Shown here: positions 1-6,883 of the stretch, piece after piece
Numbering within the stretch: the first letter of the stretch is position 1
How the letters are laid out: each line of letters begins with the position of its first letter
Assembly: GCA_021107195.1 (NCBI GenBank)
Contig: JAIOTF010000120.1
Coordinates: forward strand, 1-11,532
Direction of reading: 5' to 3'
From: Anaerolineaceae bacterium
GTDB taxonomy: Bacteria > Chloroflexota > Anaerolineae > Anaerolineales > Anaerolineaceae
Length of the DNA stretch: 11,532 nucleotides
Translations under genes and position numbers: made by a program
The notes under the pieces: model-generated
Seen by the model: only the letters and a program-made list of their open reading frames with translations
Told to the model about the DNA's origin: nothing
The model's database searches: none

Positions 1-574
1 GATCAATCTGCGTGGCGGCATCCATCGCCCGGGCCAGTGCTTTGAAGATGGCTTCGGCCTGGTGATGATCATCACGCCCATACAGGACGCGCGTGTGGAG
101 ATTGCAGCGCGCCTCCCAGGCAAAGCTTTCCAGAAAATGCGGAAAGAGGGAAACCGGGATGCCGCCAAGGACAGGTGCGTGCCATTCAACATGGGTCACA
201 GCATAAGGCCGGCCGGAAAAATCAACTGCAGCAAAGGCCAGGGATTCATCCATCGGGCAATAGGCAGAGGCCATGCGGACAATGCCGCGCCGGTCGCCAA
301 GGGCTTCCCGGAAAGCCTGCCCCAGCGCCAGCCCCGTATCTTCAATGGTGTGGTGCGGGTCGATCTGCAAATCACCTTTGGCGTGCAGCTTAAGGTTGAA
401 GAGACCGTGCACGGCAATCTGGGTAAGCATATGATCGAAGAACGGCACACCAGTGTCAATGTCGTGTTGGCCGGAACCATCGATGTCGAGCACAAGCTCG
501 ATCTGGGTTTCGTGCGTCGTACGGATGATCCTGCTTTGACGTGCTTGCGGGGCCGGTTTAACTGTGTCGCTCAT
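1..574 (-). CDS. hisB: Imidazoleglycerol-phosphate dehydratase, partial (cut by window edge)
   Basis: HisB dehydrates imidazole glycerol phosphate to imidazole acetol phosphate, the step just before HisC in histidine synthesis, in the cytosol. Reading the minus strand from ATG at 574 gives 191 open codons to the window edge, against a usual family length of about 195-200, so only the C-terminal end is missing. Visible family motifs are FDHML near residue 47, the metal-binding DPHHTIEDTG near residues 73-82, and near the C terminus YGRDDHHQAEAIFKALARA, the second His-rich metal site. There is no fused phosphatase domain; this is the stand-alone dehydratase type. The start overlaps the hisC stop as ATGA (571-574), which implies translational coupling. 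An AAGGAG ribosome site (581-586) lies 6 bases upstream of the ATG. Identity is firm. Confidence 0.96.
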   Translation of the reverse strand, partial: MSDTVKPAPQARQSRIIRTTHETQIELVLDIDGSGQHDIDTGVPFFDHMLTQIAVHGLFNLKLHAKGDLQIDPHHTIEDTGLALGQAFREALGDRRGIVRMASAYCPMDESLAFAAVDFSGRPYAVTHVEWHAPVLGGIPVSLFPHFLESFAWEARCNLHTRVLYGRDDHHQAEAIFKALARAMDAATQID

Positions 575-1689
575 GTCAGGCTCCTTTCGGAAGCGATCTG
601 CATTAAAGTTTCATAGATGATTTTATTTTCTTCCGGGCGGCCAATGCTGATGCGGATGTAATTTTCCAGTAGCGGTGTGTCATAATAGCGCACCATGATG
701 CCTTGCTGCAAGAGCATATCTTTTAATTCGATGGCCTGGATATTTTCTACCTGACACAAGATGAAGTTTGCCAGTGATGGATACGGGTGCAGGAAGGGAA
801 CAGATTTCAGCCGGTCGTACAGGCGGTCACGTTCCGCCCGTAGGCGGGCCACATTACCGGAAAGATAGTCCAAATCCTCCAGCGAAGCTAAGGCGGCTAC
901 ATTGGCGGCCACATTTACATTATAGGGTTGTTTTGCTTTCCAAAGTGTAGAGAGGATCCAATTGGGGAATGCACCGTAACCAATGCGCAAGCCTGCCAAC
1001 CCGGCCCATTTACTGAAGGTGCGCAGTACGATCAGGTTGTCCCGCTGTGGAACCTGTTGAATACGGCTTAGTTTTTCACCAAATCTGCCTCCGGCGGCGC
1101 CAATGAATTCGATGTAGGCTTCGTCCAGGATCACCAGCACAGGCAAGTCGAGCAGCGCATCAATTGTTTCTGGTTCCGGGAAGCCGCCATCCGGATTGTT
1201 GGGGGTGGTCAGAAAAATGGCTTTTGGCTGATGCTCAGCTATCGCCAGTTTAATCGCGTCCAGATTGATCGAGAAATCAGGCTCCCGTTGGATACTGATC
1301 ACTTCGCCTGCATTGAGCCTGGTTTCGAAGGAATACATGCCGAAAGTCGGCGGACAATTAATAACTTTATCCCCGGGTTCGAGAATGAGGCGCAAGGTGA
1401 GGTCTATCAATTCGTCTGCGCCAGCGCCTGCTACCAGGTTCTCCATTGGCACGCCAGTGAAGTCTGCCAGTGCGGTGCGAAGCGCGCGGCTTTCGGGGTC
1501 CGGGTAGATATGCGGCCATCGGATTTCTGCCAGTGCCTGCCGGGCTTTGGCAGAAGGGCCATAAGAGTTTTCATTGGCGTCCAGTTTGATGATCTTTTCG
1601 GGATCACGACCCAAACGCTTTGAAAGTACTTCAAATGGTTCGATGGGGGTATATGGTGAAAAATCCGTGAAGCGTGAAGCAGTTTTCAT
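571..1689 (-). CDS. hisC: Histidinol-phosphate aminotransferase
   Basis: A 372-residue PLP-dependent fold-type I aminotransferase. It converts imidazole acetol phosphate plus glutamate into L-histidinol phosphate and 2-oxoglutarate. Visible family signatures are LDANENSYGPS (about residues 37-47, substrate binding near the N terminus), TPNNPDGG (about 161-168), DEAYIEF (about 190-196, the Asp that contacts the PLP ring nitrogen), and TFSKWAGLAGLRIGYG (about 225-240), which holds the Schiff-base lysine. Length is normal for the family. The ATG at 1689 overlaps the hisD stop by four bases (ATGA), with AGGG about 7 bases upstream. HisC homologues can also act on aromatic amino acids, but the position between hisD and hisB makes the histidine role very likely. 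Confidence 0.97.
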   Translation of the reverse strand: MKTASRFTDFSPYTPIEPFEVLSKRLGRDPEKIIKLDANENSYGPSAKARQALAEIRWPHIYPDPESRALRTALADFTGVPMENLVAGAGADELIDLTLRLILEPGDKVINCPPTFGMYSFETRLNAGEVISIQREPDFSINLDAIKLAIAEHQPKAIFLTTPNNPDGGFPEPETIDALLDLPVLVILDEAYIEFIGAAGGRFGEKLSRIQQVPQRDNLIVLRTFSKWAGLAGLRIGYGAFPNWILSTLWKAKQPYNVNVAANVAALASLEDLDYLSGNVARLRAERDRLYDRLKSVPFLHPYPSLANFILCQVENIQAIELKDMLLQQGIMVRYYDTPLLENYIRISIGRPEENKIIYETLMQIASERSLT

Positions 1690-3008
1690 AAGCGTACCCT
1701 GGCTGAGTTGGCGTGTGCATCAAGTTGTTCGGCAGATGCGATGGTGACCGCCGCAGGAGCGATCTGACGGGCGGTTTCTCGATCGAGAGCTATAAGACTG
1801 ACCACGTGGACAAAGTCCATTACGTTGAGTGGTGAGTTGAAGTGCGCCGATCCGCCAGTGGGCATCACGTGGCTGGGACCGGCAACATAATCTCCGAGGA
1901 CTTCAAAGGAGTGCTCGCCGACAAAGATGCCGCCGGCAGCGCTGATCTTTTCTGCCAGCCGCCAGGGGTCGGAAACAGCCAGGCAGAGATGCTCAGGTCC
2001 GTATTCGTTGGAAAGCTCTACTGCTTCCTGTAAATCACGGGTGAGGACAGCCCCGGAGCGATTATTCATTGAAGCGGCAATGATTTGATTGCGATTTCTT
2101 TCTTTAACCTGTTTCTCGACCTCTTGCCGGACTGCTTTGATCAAGGCTTTTGATGGAGAGAGCAGGATCGCGCTGGCCAGTACGTCGTGTTCGGCTTGCG
2201 CGAGCAAGTCAGCGGCAACCCATTCCGGGTTGGCGCTGTCATCAGCGATGACAATAGTTTCAGTTGGGCCAGCAATGCTGTCAATACCCACAAAGCCAAA
2301 AACCTGGCGTTTGGCAAGAGAGACAAAGAGATTGCCAGGGCCGTAGATTTTCTTTACGGGCCGGATGGACTGTGTGCCGTAAGCCATTGCAGCCACGGCC
2401 TGTGCACCGCCGATGGCATAAACCTCGGTCAGGCCAAGCATCGCAGCGGAGGCCAAAATCGTGGAGTTAATCTTGCCTGTTTGCCGGTTGGGCGGTGCGA
2501 CAAGAACGATTTCGGCCACGCCGGCGACCTGGGCCGGAATGGCAGACATTAATACGGACGAGGGAAGCGGCGCGCTGCCTGCAGGGATATACAATCCTAC
2601 GCGCAGGATTGGACGCATATACTGACCGACAGTGCCGCCCATCTTCTGTGTCATCCAGGACGTGATCGGTTGGGCTTCATGGAACTGGCGAATGCGTGAA
2701 GCGGCAAGTTCCAAAGCACTTCTTAGATCATCAGGGAGCTGCTGCAGGGCGGTTTGCAATTCTTCAGAGGGTACAGCAAAGCTGTTTGCTACGCTGCCGT
2801 CGAGTCGCTGTGACCATTCATGCAAAGCATCATCGCCGCGGCGGCGCACATCAATCAGAATTCGATCTACGGCCTGGGCAGGGCTCAAGGGTTCACCAAA
2901 GAGTTCGGCGGTGCGCTTCAGGACAGTTTCGGGCACCGGCATTTCATCCAGTGGAACTCTTTTCAGGATTGATTCTCGTGCTTCGTCGGGTTGAAAAATG
3001 CGGAACAT
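1686..3008 (-). CDS. hisD: Histidinol dehydrogenase
   Basis: A 440-residue Zn-dependent dehydrogenase that oxidises L-histidinol twice, through histidinal, to L-histidine with two NAD+; it is the last step of the pathway. The family landmarks are present: the glycine-rich GLYIPAG near residue 138, GGAQAVAAMAYGT near 200, KIYGPGN, AGPTE near 247, LLAQAEHD near 268-275 (Gln and His zinc ligands), YGPEHL near 338 (catalytic Glu-His pair), LGDYVAGPSHVMPTGGSA near 368 (zinc-ligand Asp), and LDAHANS near the C terminus (zinc-ligand His). No key residue is missing. The ATG at 3008 has GAGGAG (3015-3020) spaced 6 bases away, and this site runs into the hisG TAG stop. The 11-base gap to hisG and the ATGA overlap with hisC show a single operon. 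Confidence 0.97.
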   Translation of the reverse strand: MFRIFQPDEARESILKRVPLDEMPVPETVLKRTAELFGEPLSPAQAVDRILIDVRRRGDDALHEWSQRLDGSVANSFAVPSEELQTALQQLPDDLRSALELAASRIRQFHEAQPITSWMTQKMGGTVGQYMRPILRVGLYIPAGSAPLPSSVLMSAIPAQVAGVAEIVLVAPPNRQTGKINSTILASAAMLGLTEVYAIGGAQAVAAMAYGTQSIRPVKKIYGPGNLFVSLAKRQVFGFVGIDSIAGPTETIVIADDSANPEWVAADLLAQAEHDVLASAILLSPSKALIKAVRQEVEKQVKERNRNQIIAASMNNRSGAVLTRDLQEAVELSNEYGPEHLCLAVSDPWRLAEKISAAGGIFVGEHSFEVLGDYVAGPSHVMPTGGSAHFNSPLNVMDFVHVVSLIALDRETARQIAPAAVTIASAEQLDAHANSARVRL

Positions 3009-3019
3009 TATTGACTCCT

Positions 3020-4045
3020 CTATTTGACCGAATTTATACCCAGTGCTTTGAGCATAGCAGCATAGCGCGGGGGTTCTTCATCGAAGATGTAGCTGACAGG
3101 CATTACAACCACGCCGCTGCCGCCAATCGCTCGTAGCTCCCCCACAGTTTTTACCAGTTCATTGCGCGGCACGATGATATTTACAGCATACCAGTTGGGA
3201 TCTTCTTCGCGCACAATCACGCGGGAAATTGTGGGGCCTTGCAAGCCCGGGATTGAGCATTTCTCAAATATGCGGTTGGCAATTGTCTCCGGGGAAGTCC
3301 CGCGCATATTGGCAAAAACGGCGAGGTTATCTGTGGCACGAAGGTATGCTTCGATATACTCCAACAGTTGACGGGCAATACTTAACGTTAGAGAGTTTTC
3401 TTTCAATGATTGTTTGTTGCCAATTAAAACAGCCTGTGATTTAAGGATTAAGCCATCTTTTAATGGCCGCAGGCGATTGTCACGCAAAGTTTGACCGGAG
3501 GAAACGAGATCCGAGATTATATCAGCGTAACCGATGGAGGGGGCAGTTTCGAGTGTGCCTTCGGCATAGATCAAAGAGTAGTCTATATCCAATGTATCCA
3601 TATATCTGGCGGTCACATTGGGAAATTTTGTTGCCACGCGCAAGGCTTCAGGCATGGATTTTGCTTTGGATTGAAGCGCCTCGATGTTTTGCACGTCTTG
3701 CCATTCTTCGGGGACAGCAAGTTTTAGAGCGCAGCCGCCAAATTTGAGATCATCATGCAGAATGAGGATGTCTTCAGTATCGCCGCGTTTCTCTTCCAGG
3801 ATGTCGAGGCCTGTGATACCAAATTCAACACTTCCATCACGAACTGAGGAAACGATATCGCCTGGACGTTGGAAAAGGATGACCAGCTCTGGAAGATTGG
3901 GAATCCGGGCTTCGTATTGGCGCGGGTTGGGTTTATAAACCTTCAATCCGCACGCGCTGAGCAGGGCAAGACTATCATCGCAAAGGCGGCCTTTAGAAGG
4001 CAGTGATAGTCGAATGAGGCGGTTTTGTTTTGATGAGTTTTTCAT
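3020..4045 (-). CDS. hisG: ATP phosphoribosyltransferase, long form
   Basis: HisG joins ATP and PRPP to give phosphoribosyl-ATP, the committed and normally feedback-inhibited first step of histidine synthesis. The product is 341 residues from ATG at 4045, chosen because AAGGAG (4051-4056) sits 5 bases upstream; the open frame continues 40 codons further, but only through the attenuator terminator. Visible features are LSLPSKGRL at the N terminus, FGITGLDIL near residue 74, and the PRPP loop DLVSSGQTLRDN near residue 178. A C-terminal ACT-like HisG_C domain (about 275-340, IIVPRNELVKTVGELRAIGGSGVVVMPV) is the histidine-sensing regulatory part, so no HisZ partner is expected and none is present. 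It is longer than typical long forms (about 290-300), with a helical stretch containing LLEYIEAYLRA and FANMRG between the two domains. Confidence 0.96.
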   Translation of the reverse strand: MKNSSKQNRLIRLSLPSKGRLCDDSLALLSACGLKVYKPNPRQYEARIPNLPELVILFQRPGDIVSSVRDGSVEFGITGLDILEEKRGDTEDILILHDDLKFGGCALKLAVPEEWQDVQNIEALQSKAKSMPEALRVATKFPNVTARYMDTLDIDYSLIYAEGTLETAPSIGYADIISDLVSSGQTLRDNRLRPLKDGLILKSQAVLIGNKQSLKENSLTLSIARQLLEYIEAYLRATDNLAVFANMRGTSPETIANRIFEKCSIPGLQGPTISRVIVREEDPNWYAVNIIVPRNELVKTVGELRAIGGSGVVVMPVSYIFDEEPPRYAAMLKALGINSVK

Positions 4046-4084
4046 AATTTCTCCTTGAAGTGGATCAAGAGATATGACACGGAT

Positions 4085-4111
4085 AATAAAAAATCCCCGG
4101 TTCACCGGGGA
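4085..4111 (-). terminator. Intrinsic terminator (attenuator) before hisG
   Basis: On the minus strand a 7-bp GC-rich stem (TCCCCGG / CCGGGGA, 4111-4105 and 4100-4094) with a TGAA loop is followed directly by six T (4093-4088). It stands 26 bases downstream of the leader-peptide stop and about 40 bases before the hisG start, where a regulated terminator is expected. Its 5' arm can alternatively pair with CACCGG inside the leader ORF. Confidence 0.87.
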
Positions 4112-4136
4112 GAGTGTGCAAAAGAGTTGCTGGGGT

Positions 4137-4220
4137 CTACATGACAAAACGCAACAGACCTCCACCGGTGGGGAGTTGATAAAGCTTTGTATGATGATGG
4201 GTAAATGCGTTCATTGCCAT
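4137..4220 (-). CDS. hisL: his leader peptide (27 aa, three consecutive His codons)
   Basis: A 27-codon ORF, ATG at 4220 to TAG at 4137, whose product starts MAMNAFTHHHTKLY. The CAT CAT CAT run is at 4199-4191. It matches the his leader peptides of proteobacteria in size, position before the first his gene, the run of regulatory codons and the terminator just downstream, though E. coli uses seven His codons and this has three. There is no Shine-Dalgarno site: the predicted transcription start is only about 3 bases upstream, so it would be translated from a leaderless end. A second in-frame ATG at 4214 is possible but also lacks a ribosome site. The peptide itself probably has no function beyond sensing charged His-tRNA. 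The symbol is used by analogy. Confidence 0.8.
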   Translation of the reverse strand: MAMNAFTHHHTKLYQLPTGGGLLRFVM

Positions 4221-4222
4221 AG

Positions 4223-4258
4223 TGCGACTAATATAACAGCAACCGGGTGATTCGTCAA
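4223..4258 (-). promoter_or_regulatory. his operon promoter
   Basis: On the minus strand: -35 TTGACG (4258-4253), a 17-base spacer, and -10 TATATT (4235-4230) preceded by an extended -10 TG (4238-4237). Five of six bases match consensus at each box and the spacing is ideal for a housekeeping sigma factor. The predicted start is A at 4223, seven bases past the -10, only 3 bases before the leader-peptide ATG. Confidence 0.82.
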
Positions 4259-4371
4259 CCACTTCGCAGAAAAAATGCTAGCCCCAAATAGCAATGTCCC
4301 TTGAATTACAAAGTAGAAATGTGCCCTTACGAAAACGAGCCATTTGAAAAAACAGAAACACAGGAAAGTAA

Positions 4372-4407
4372 TTGACGATAGGTATGCATTCGGTTATCAT
4401 TTAATGA
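4372..4407 (+). promoter_or_regulatory. Promoter of the regulator-transporter cluster
   Basis: TTGACG (-35, 4372-4377), a 17-base spacer and TATCAT (-10, 4395-4400) predict a transcription start near 4407. It faces away from the his promoter, with about 113 bases between the two -35 boxes. I see nothing definite in that space apart from AT-rich sequence. Confidence 0.75.
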
Positions 4408-4429
4408 ATTAGATATATATCTAATGAAT
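4402..4429 (+). promoter_or_regulatory. Palindromic operator, probably for the adjacent ArsR-type regulator
   Basis: A perfect 18-bp palindrome, ATTAGATATATATCTAAT, lies at 4408-4425. It is flanked by an 8-bp direct repeat TAATGAAT (4402-4409 and 4422-4429) with a 20-base period, about two helical turns. The palindrome starts one base past the predicted transcription start and ends before the ribosome site of the regulator gene. ArsR-family dimers typically bind AT-rich inverted repeats overlapping their own promoters, so autorepression is the natural reading. Which protein binds is inferred from position only. Confidence 0.68.
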
Positions 4430-4441
4430 GGAGATAAGGGA

Positions 4442-5554
4442 ATGGCGAAAATCACTTGGGAAACTGGTACTGCGTTTGATCTGTTTGTCAGCCTGTGTGT
4501 GTTGACCCATCCGGTAGGTTATGGACTGCGGCCAACCTGGGCGGCAGGTGTGCGTTCCAGACTGGCCGCTGAAGACAGAGGATTCATAGAGCGGGTGCAG
4601 CCATTTGTGTTGGTGCCGATCGCCTGGTTAATGAATTTGGAGGCAACCCCCAAAACAGCTTTGGCGGCGCTGCATGCTTTGGAGGCTTTGGCAGTCGGGG
4701 ATCGACTTGCTGCACTGACGATCAATACAGCCATACCAATGAAAGTTCAAAATATTCTGCGCGGCACGATCCGCAGCGGTGGTTGGGATACAGATGAACA
4801 AACCGTTGTCAAAGCGTATTACCGGAAGCGGAACATAGTTCTCAAACCAGTGCAGATGGAAGCCATGATGAACGCCTGGCGTGACCCAGCACGTTTTGGG
4901 CAAAAATACCTGACAGCATTAAAGAGCTATTATGAGGTCTTCTTTGTAGAAGATGAAAAACATATTCAAGTTGCTCAGATGAAAGGGCTTGCGGCGGCAC
5001 GGCGTCTGTCAGAACAGATGCCGCCAGGGCAATTGTTGGAGGCGTTGTCGCAAGGCATTCAATTTGAGAAATATTTCCATAGCGGGAGTGGGCAATTTCC
5101 AGATTTTGTTCTTGCCCCTTCTTTTTGGAGCAGTCCGCTTATCTTTGTGAATCGCATTGATGCTAACCGGGTTGGTATTGTGTTTGGCTGTAGAGATGAT
5201 GAAGAAAGTTTGGTGGCTGGTGAAGTCGTGCCGCCAATGCTGGTAGCTCGCCTGAAGGCATTATCTGATCCAACCAGGCTGCGCATATTAAGGTATCTGG
5301 CAGAAGCTCCAATGACGCCCAGCCAATTGGCGAAGAATTTGAGACTGCGTCCTCCGACTGTGATTCATCATTTGAATCAACTTCGTCTGGCAGGGCTAGT
5401 GCAGATCATTCTTCTGGCAGAGGGGAAACGACGCTATGCTTTCCGGCAGGAAGGAGCGGAGGATGTCTTACACAGGACGCTGGAATTTATTCTTGCTGAA
5501 GAAGGCCCTGAAAATGTGGGCGACGACCATAGCCTCAAACTGAAAGCGAAATAG
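4442..5554 (+). CDS. Large ArsR-type winged-helix transcriptional regulator
   Basis: A 370-residue protein with a C-terminal ArsR-like winged helix-turn-helix (about residues 266-350). This begins LVARLKALSDPTRLRILRYL, the recognition helix region is SQLAKNLRLRPPTVIHHLNQL, and the wing contains GKRRYAF. It is far longer than classic ArsR proteins (about 100 residues). The N-terminal ~260 residues, beginning near FDLFVSL, resemble the DUF5937-like N-terminal part of large ArsR-type proteins, and may sense a ligand or form dimers. No CxC metal-binding motif is visible, so metal sensing is unlikely. The start at 4442 is chosen because GGAG (4430-4433) lies 8 bases upstream; an ATG at 4424 is in frame but lies inside the operator palindrome. 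It heads the five-gene cluster and likely controls it. The ligand is unknown. Confidence 0.86.
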   Translation: MAKITWETGTAFDLFVSLCVLTHPVGYGLRPTWAAGVRSRLAAEDRGFIERVQPFVLVPIAWLMNLEATPKTALAALHALEALAVGDRLAALTINTAIPMKVQNILRGTIRSGGWDTDEQTVVKAYYRKRNIVLKPVQMEAMMNAWRDPARFGQKYLTALKSYYEVFFVEDEKHIQVAQMKGLAAARRLSEQMPPGQLLEALSQGIQFEKYFHSGSGQFPDFVLAPSFWSSPLIFVNRIDANRVGIVFGCRDDEESLVAGEVVPPMLVARLKALSDPTRLRILRYLAEAPMTPSQLAKNLRLRPPTVIHHLNQLRLAGLVQIILLAEGKRRYAFRQEGAEDVLHRTLEFILAEEGPENVGDDHSLKLKAK

Positions 5555-5594
5555 AACTTTGAAGATCAAAACTGTTTCGCTACGAGTACAACGT

Positions 5595-6845
5595 ATGGGA
5601 AAATTGTATTTTCAGCGAATGCACCAGTTTCAGGTGAATGCTCGCAGATATTTATTCAGCGTTGTGCTGACAGGTGCAGCAATGGGGATTTACAACCTAT
5701 TGTTTAATTTCTTCGTGCTCAGCCTGGGATATAACGAAGCCTTTATCGGTAAACTGGTTTCGTTGAATCATGTGAGCATCATATTCATGGCGGTTTTGTC
5801 AGGTCTTTTTATGAGCAGGATGAAACGAAAATGGGTGTTGTTTGGAGGAATTTTATCAACGGCACTATCAGTTATGGTGATGGTCTTAATACCCGAGCGC
5901 TGGGTCATTCTGGCGATGAGTGCATTGTTTGGCGGTTCACAATGTTTGATCAGGATTTCGATTGCACCTTTCCTGATGGAAAGCAGCGGAGAAGAGGAGC
6001 GAACATATCTCTTCAGCACAGCCTTTGCATTGCAGATGGCAGCGACCTTTGCGGGCAACTGGGCTGGCGGAAGACTGCCTGGCTGGTTGGTCCAGGCTGG
6101 TCTGGCGCTTGATGCTGAATCCGGGTATCGCACAGCATTGTTGGTGATGGTCGTTTTGACCTTGATGGGATTGATGCCCATCCTGCGCATACTGTCACAG
6201 CAGAATGTGCAGAAAGAAGCCACTGCAAAACTTCTATTGCCGGACATGATGAAATACTCCCATAAATTTGGAAAACTCATGATTCCCGTTTTGGCAACAT
6301 CATTGGGCGCGGGGTTGATCATGCCTTTCATGAATGTGTTTTTTCGACATATCCATCACCAATCGGATGAGATGATCGGTCTTTTATTTGCCTTTGGTTC
6401 GTTGGCGATGGGGATTGGCATGGTTGCGGCGCCGCCGTTGGCAGAGAAACTGGGCAAGGTACAACTGTTTGCCTTCAGCAGGGGATTATCTTTGCCGTTC
6501 TTGGTGGTACTGGGGATTTCACCATGGTTTGGTTTGGCTGCCTTGGCGTATAACGCACGGATCATGTTAATGAATATGGCGGGACCTGTGTACCAAAATT
6601 TTGTCATGGAAGAGGTTGAGCCGCATTTACGGCCCGTGGCTGCCAGTATGCTGACGGTATTTGGCAGCCTGGGGTGGGGAGTAAGTTCGATGATCAGCGG
6701 CTGGCTGCAGGTCAATTATGGATTTGGGCCGGCCTTTGTTGGCGCGGGCATCGGATATGCATTGGGTGTATTTTCTTCGTGGTGGTTCTTCTTACGGCCA
6801 CTGCGGATTGGCAAACCAACGAGTGCACCGGTGATAAGCGGTTGA
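5595..6845 (+). CDS. Major facilitator superfamily (MFS) transporter
   Basis: A 416-residue membrane protein with about 12 hydrophobic segments in two halves, separated by a polar region around residues 195-220 (QQNVQKEATAKLLLPDMMKY). After the second segment comes SRMKRKW, in the place of the loop 2-3 basic motif of MFS carriers. Membrane segments include VVLTGAAMGIYNLLFNFFVL, VLATSLGAGLIMPFMNVFF and the C-terminal YALGVFSSWWFFL. Substrate and direction cannot be read from sequence; linkage to a regulator, a second exporter-like gene and a nitroreductase suggests export of a small molecule. The start is uncertain: no candidate has a clear ribosome site. ATG 5595 is preferred; TTG 5559 (4 bases after the regulator stop) and ATG 5619 are alternatives. 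Translation is probably coupled to the regulator gene. Confidence 0.85.
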   Translation: MGKLYFQRMHQFQVNARRYLFSVVLTGAAMGIYNLLFNFFVLSLGYNEAFIGKLVSLNHVSIIFMAVLSGLFMSRMKRKWVLFGGILSTALSVMVMVLIPERWVILAMSALFGGSQCLIRISIAPFLMESSGEEERTYLFSTAFALQMAATFAGNWAGGRLPGWLVQAGLALDAESGYRTALLVMVVLTLMGLMPILRILSQQNVQKEATAKLLLPDMMKYSHKFGKLMIPVLATSLGAGLIMPFMNVFFRHIHHQSDEMIGLLFAFGSLAMGIGMVAAPPLAEKLGKVQLFAFSRGLSLPFLVVLGISPWFGLAALAYNARIMLMNMAGPVYQNFVMEEVEPHLRPVAASMLTVFGSLGWGVSSMISGWLQVNYGFGPAFVGAGIGYALGVFSSWWFFLRPLRIGKPTSAPVISG

Positions 6846-6883
6846 GTGCAACCGTTATTCTTAACCGATACAGGAAAAGACAA

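Larger units (their letters stand above)
4046..4223 (-). promoter_or_regulatory. his operon attenuator leader RNA
   Basis: This is the predicted 5' leader of the his transcript from its start near 4223 to hisG. In order it holds a tiny ORF with three His codons (4137-4220), a candidate antiterminator and an intrinsic terminator (4085-4111). Two segments can pair exclusively: minus-strand CACCGG (4170-4165, inside the ORF) matches CCGGTG (4108-4103), which includes the 5' half of the terminator stem. A ribosome stalled on the His codons (4199-4191) would cover to roughly 4178 and leave CACCGG free, blocking the terminator. A ribosome that reaches the stop at 4137 would mask CACCGG and let the terminator form. 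The pairing logic was worked out by hand; folding energies were not calculated. Confidence 0.8.

Noticed and set aside
62..616. Plus-strand ORF of 184 codons
   Set aside because: It is the antisense shadow of hisB, whose minus-strand reading has all the family motifs.
4051..4165. Longer HisG starting at 4165
   Set aside because: The extension translates the attenuator terminator and has no family similarity; the ATG at 4045 has an ideal ribosome site.
4046..4250. T-box riboswitch as the his control element
   Set aside because: The leader is under 180 bases and I see no T-box sequence or specifier-loop architecture; the His-codon ORF explains the terminator better.
4276..4293. Hairpin TGCTA-N8-TAGCA followed by T6 on the minus strand
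   Set aside because: The stem is only 5 bp and AT-rich, and it lies upstream of the his promoter where no minus-strand gene ends; probably chance in AT-rich DNA.
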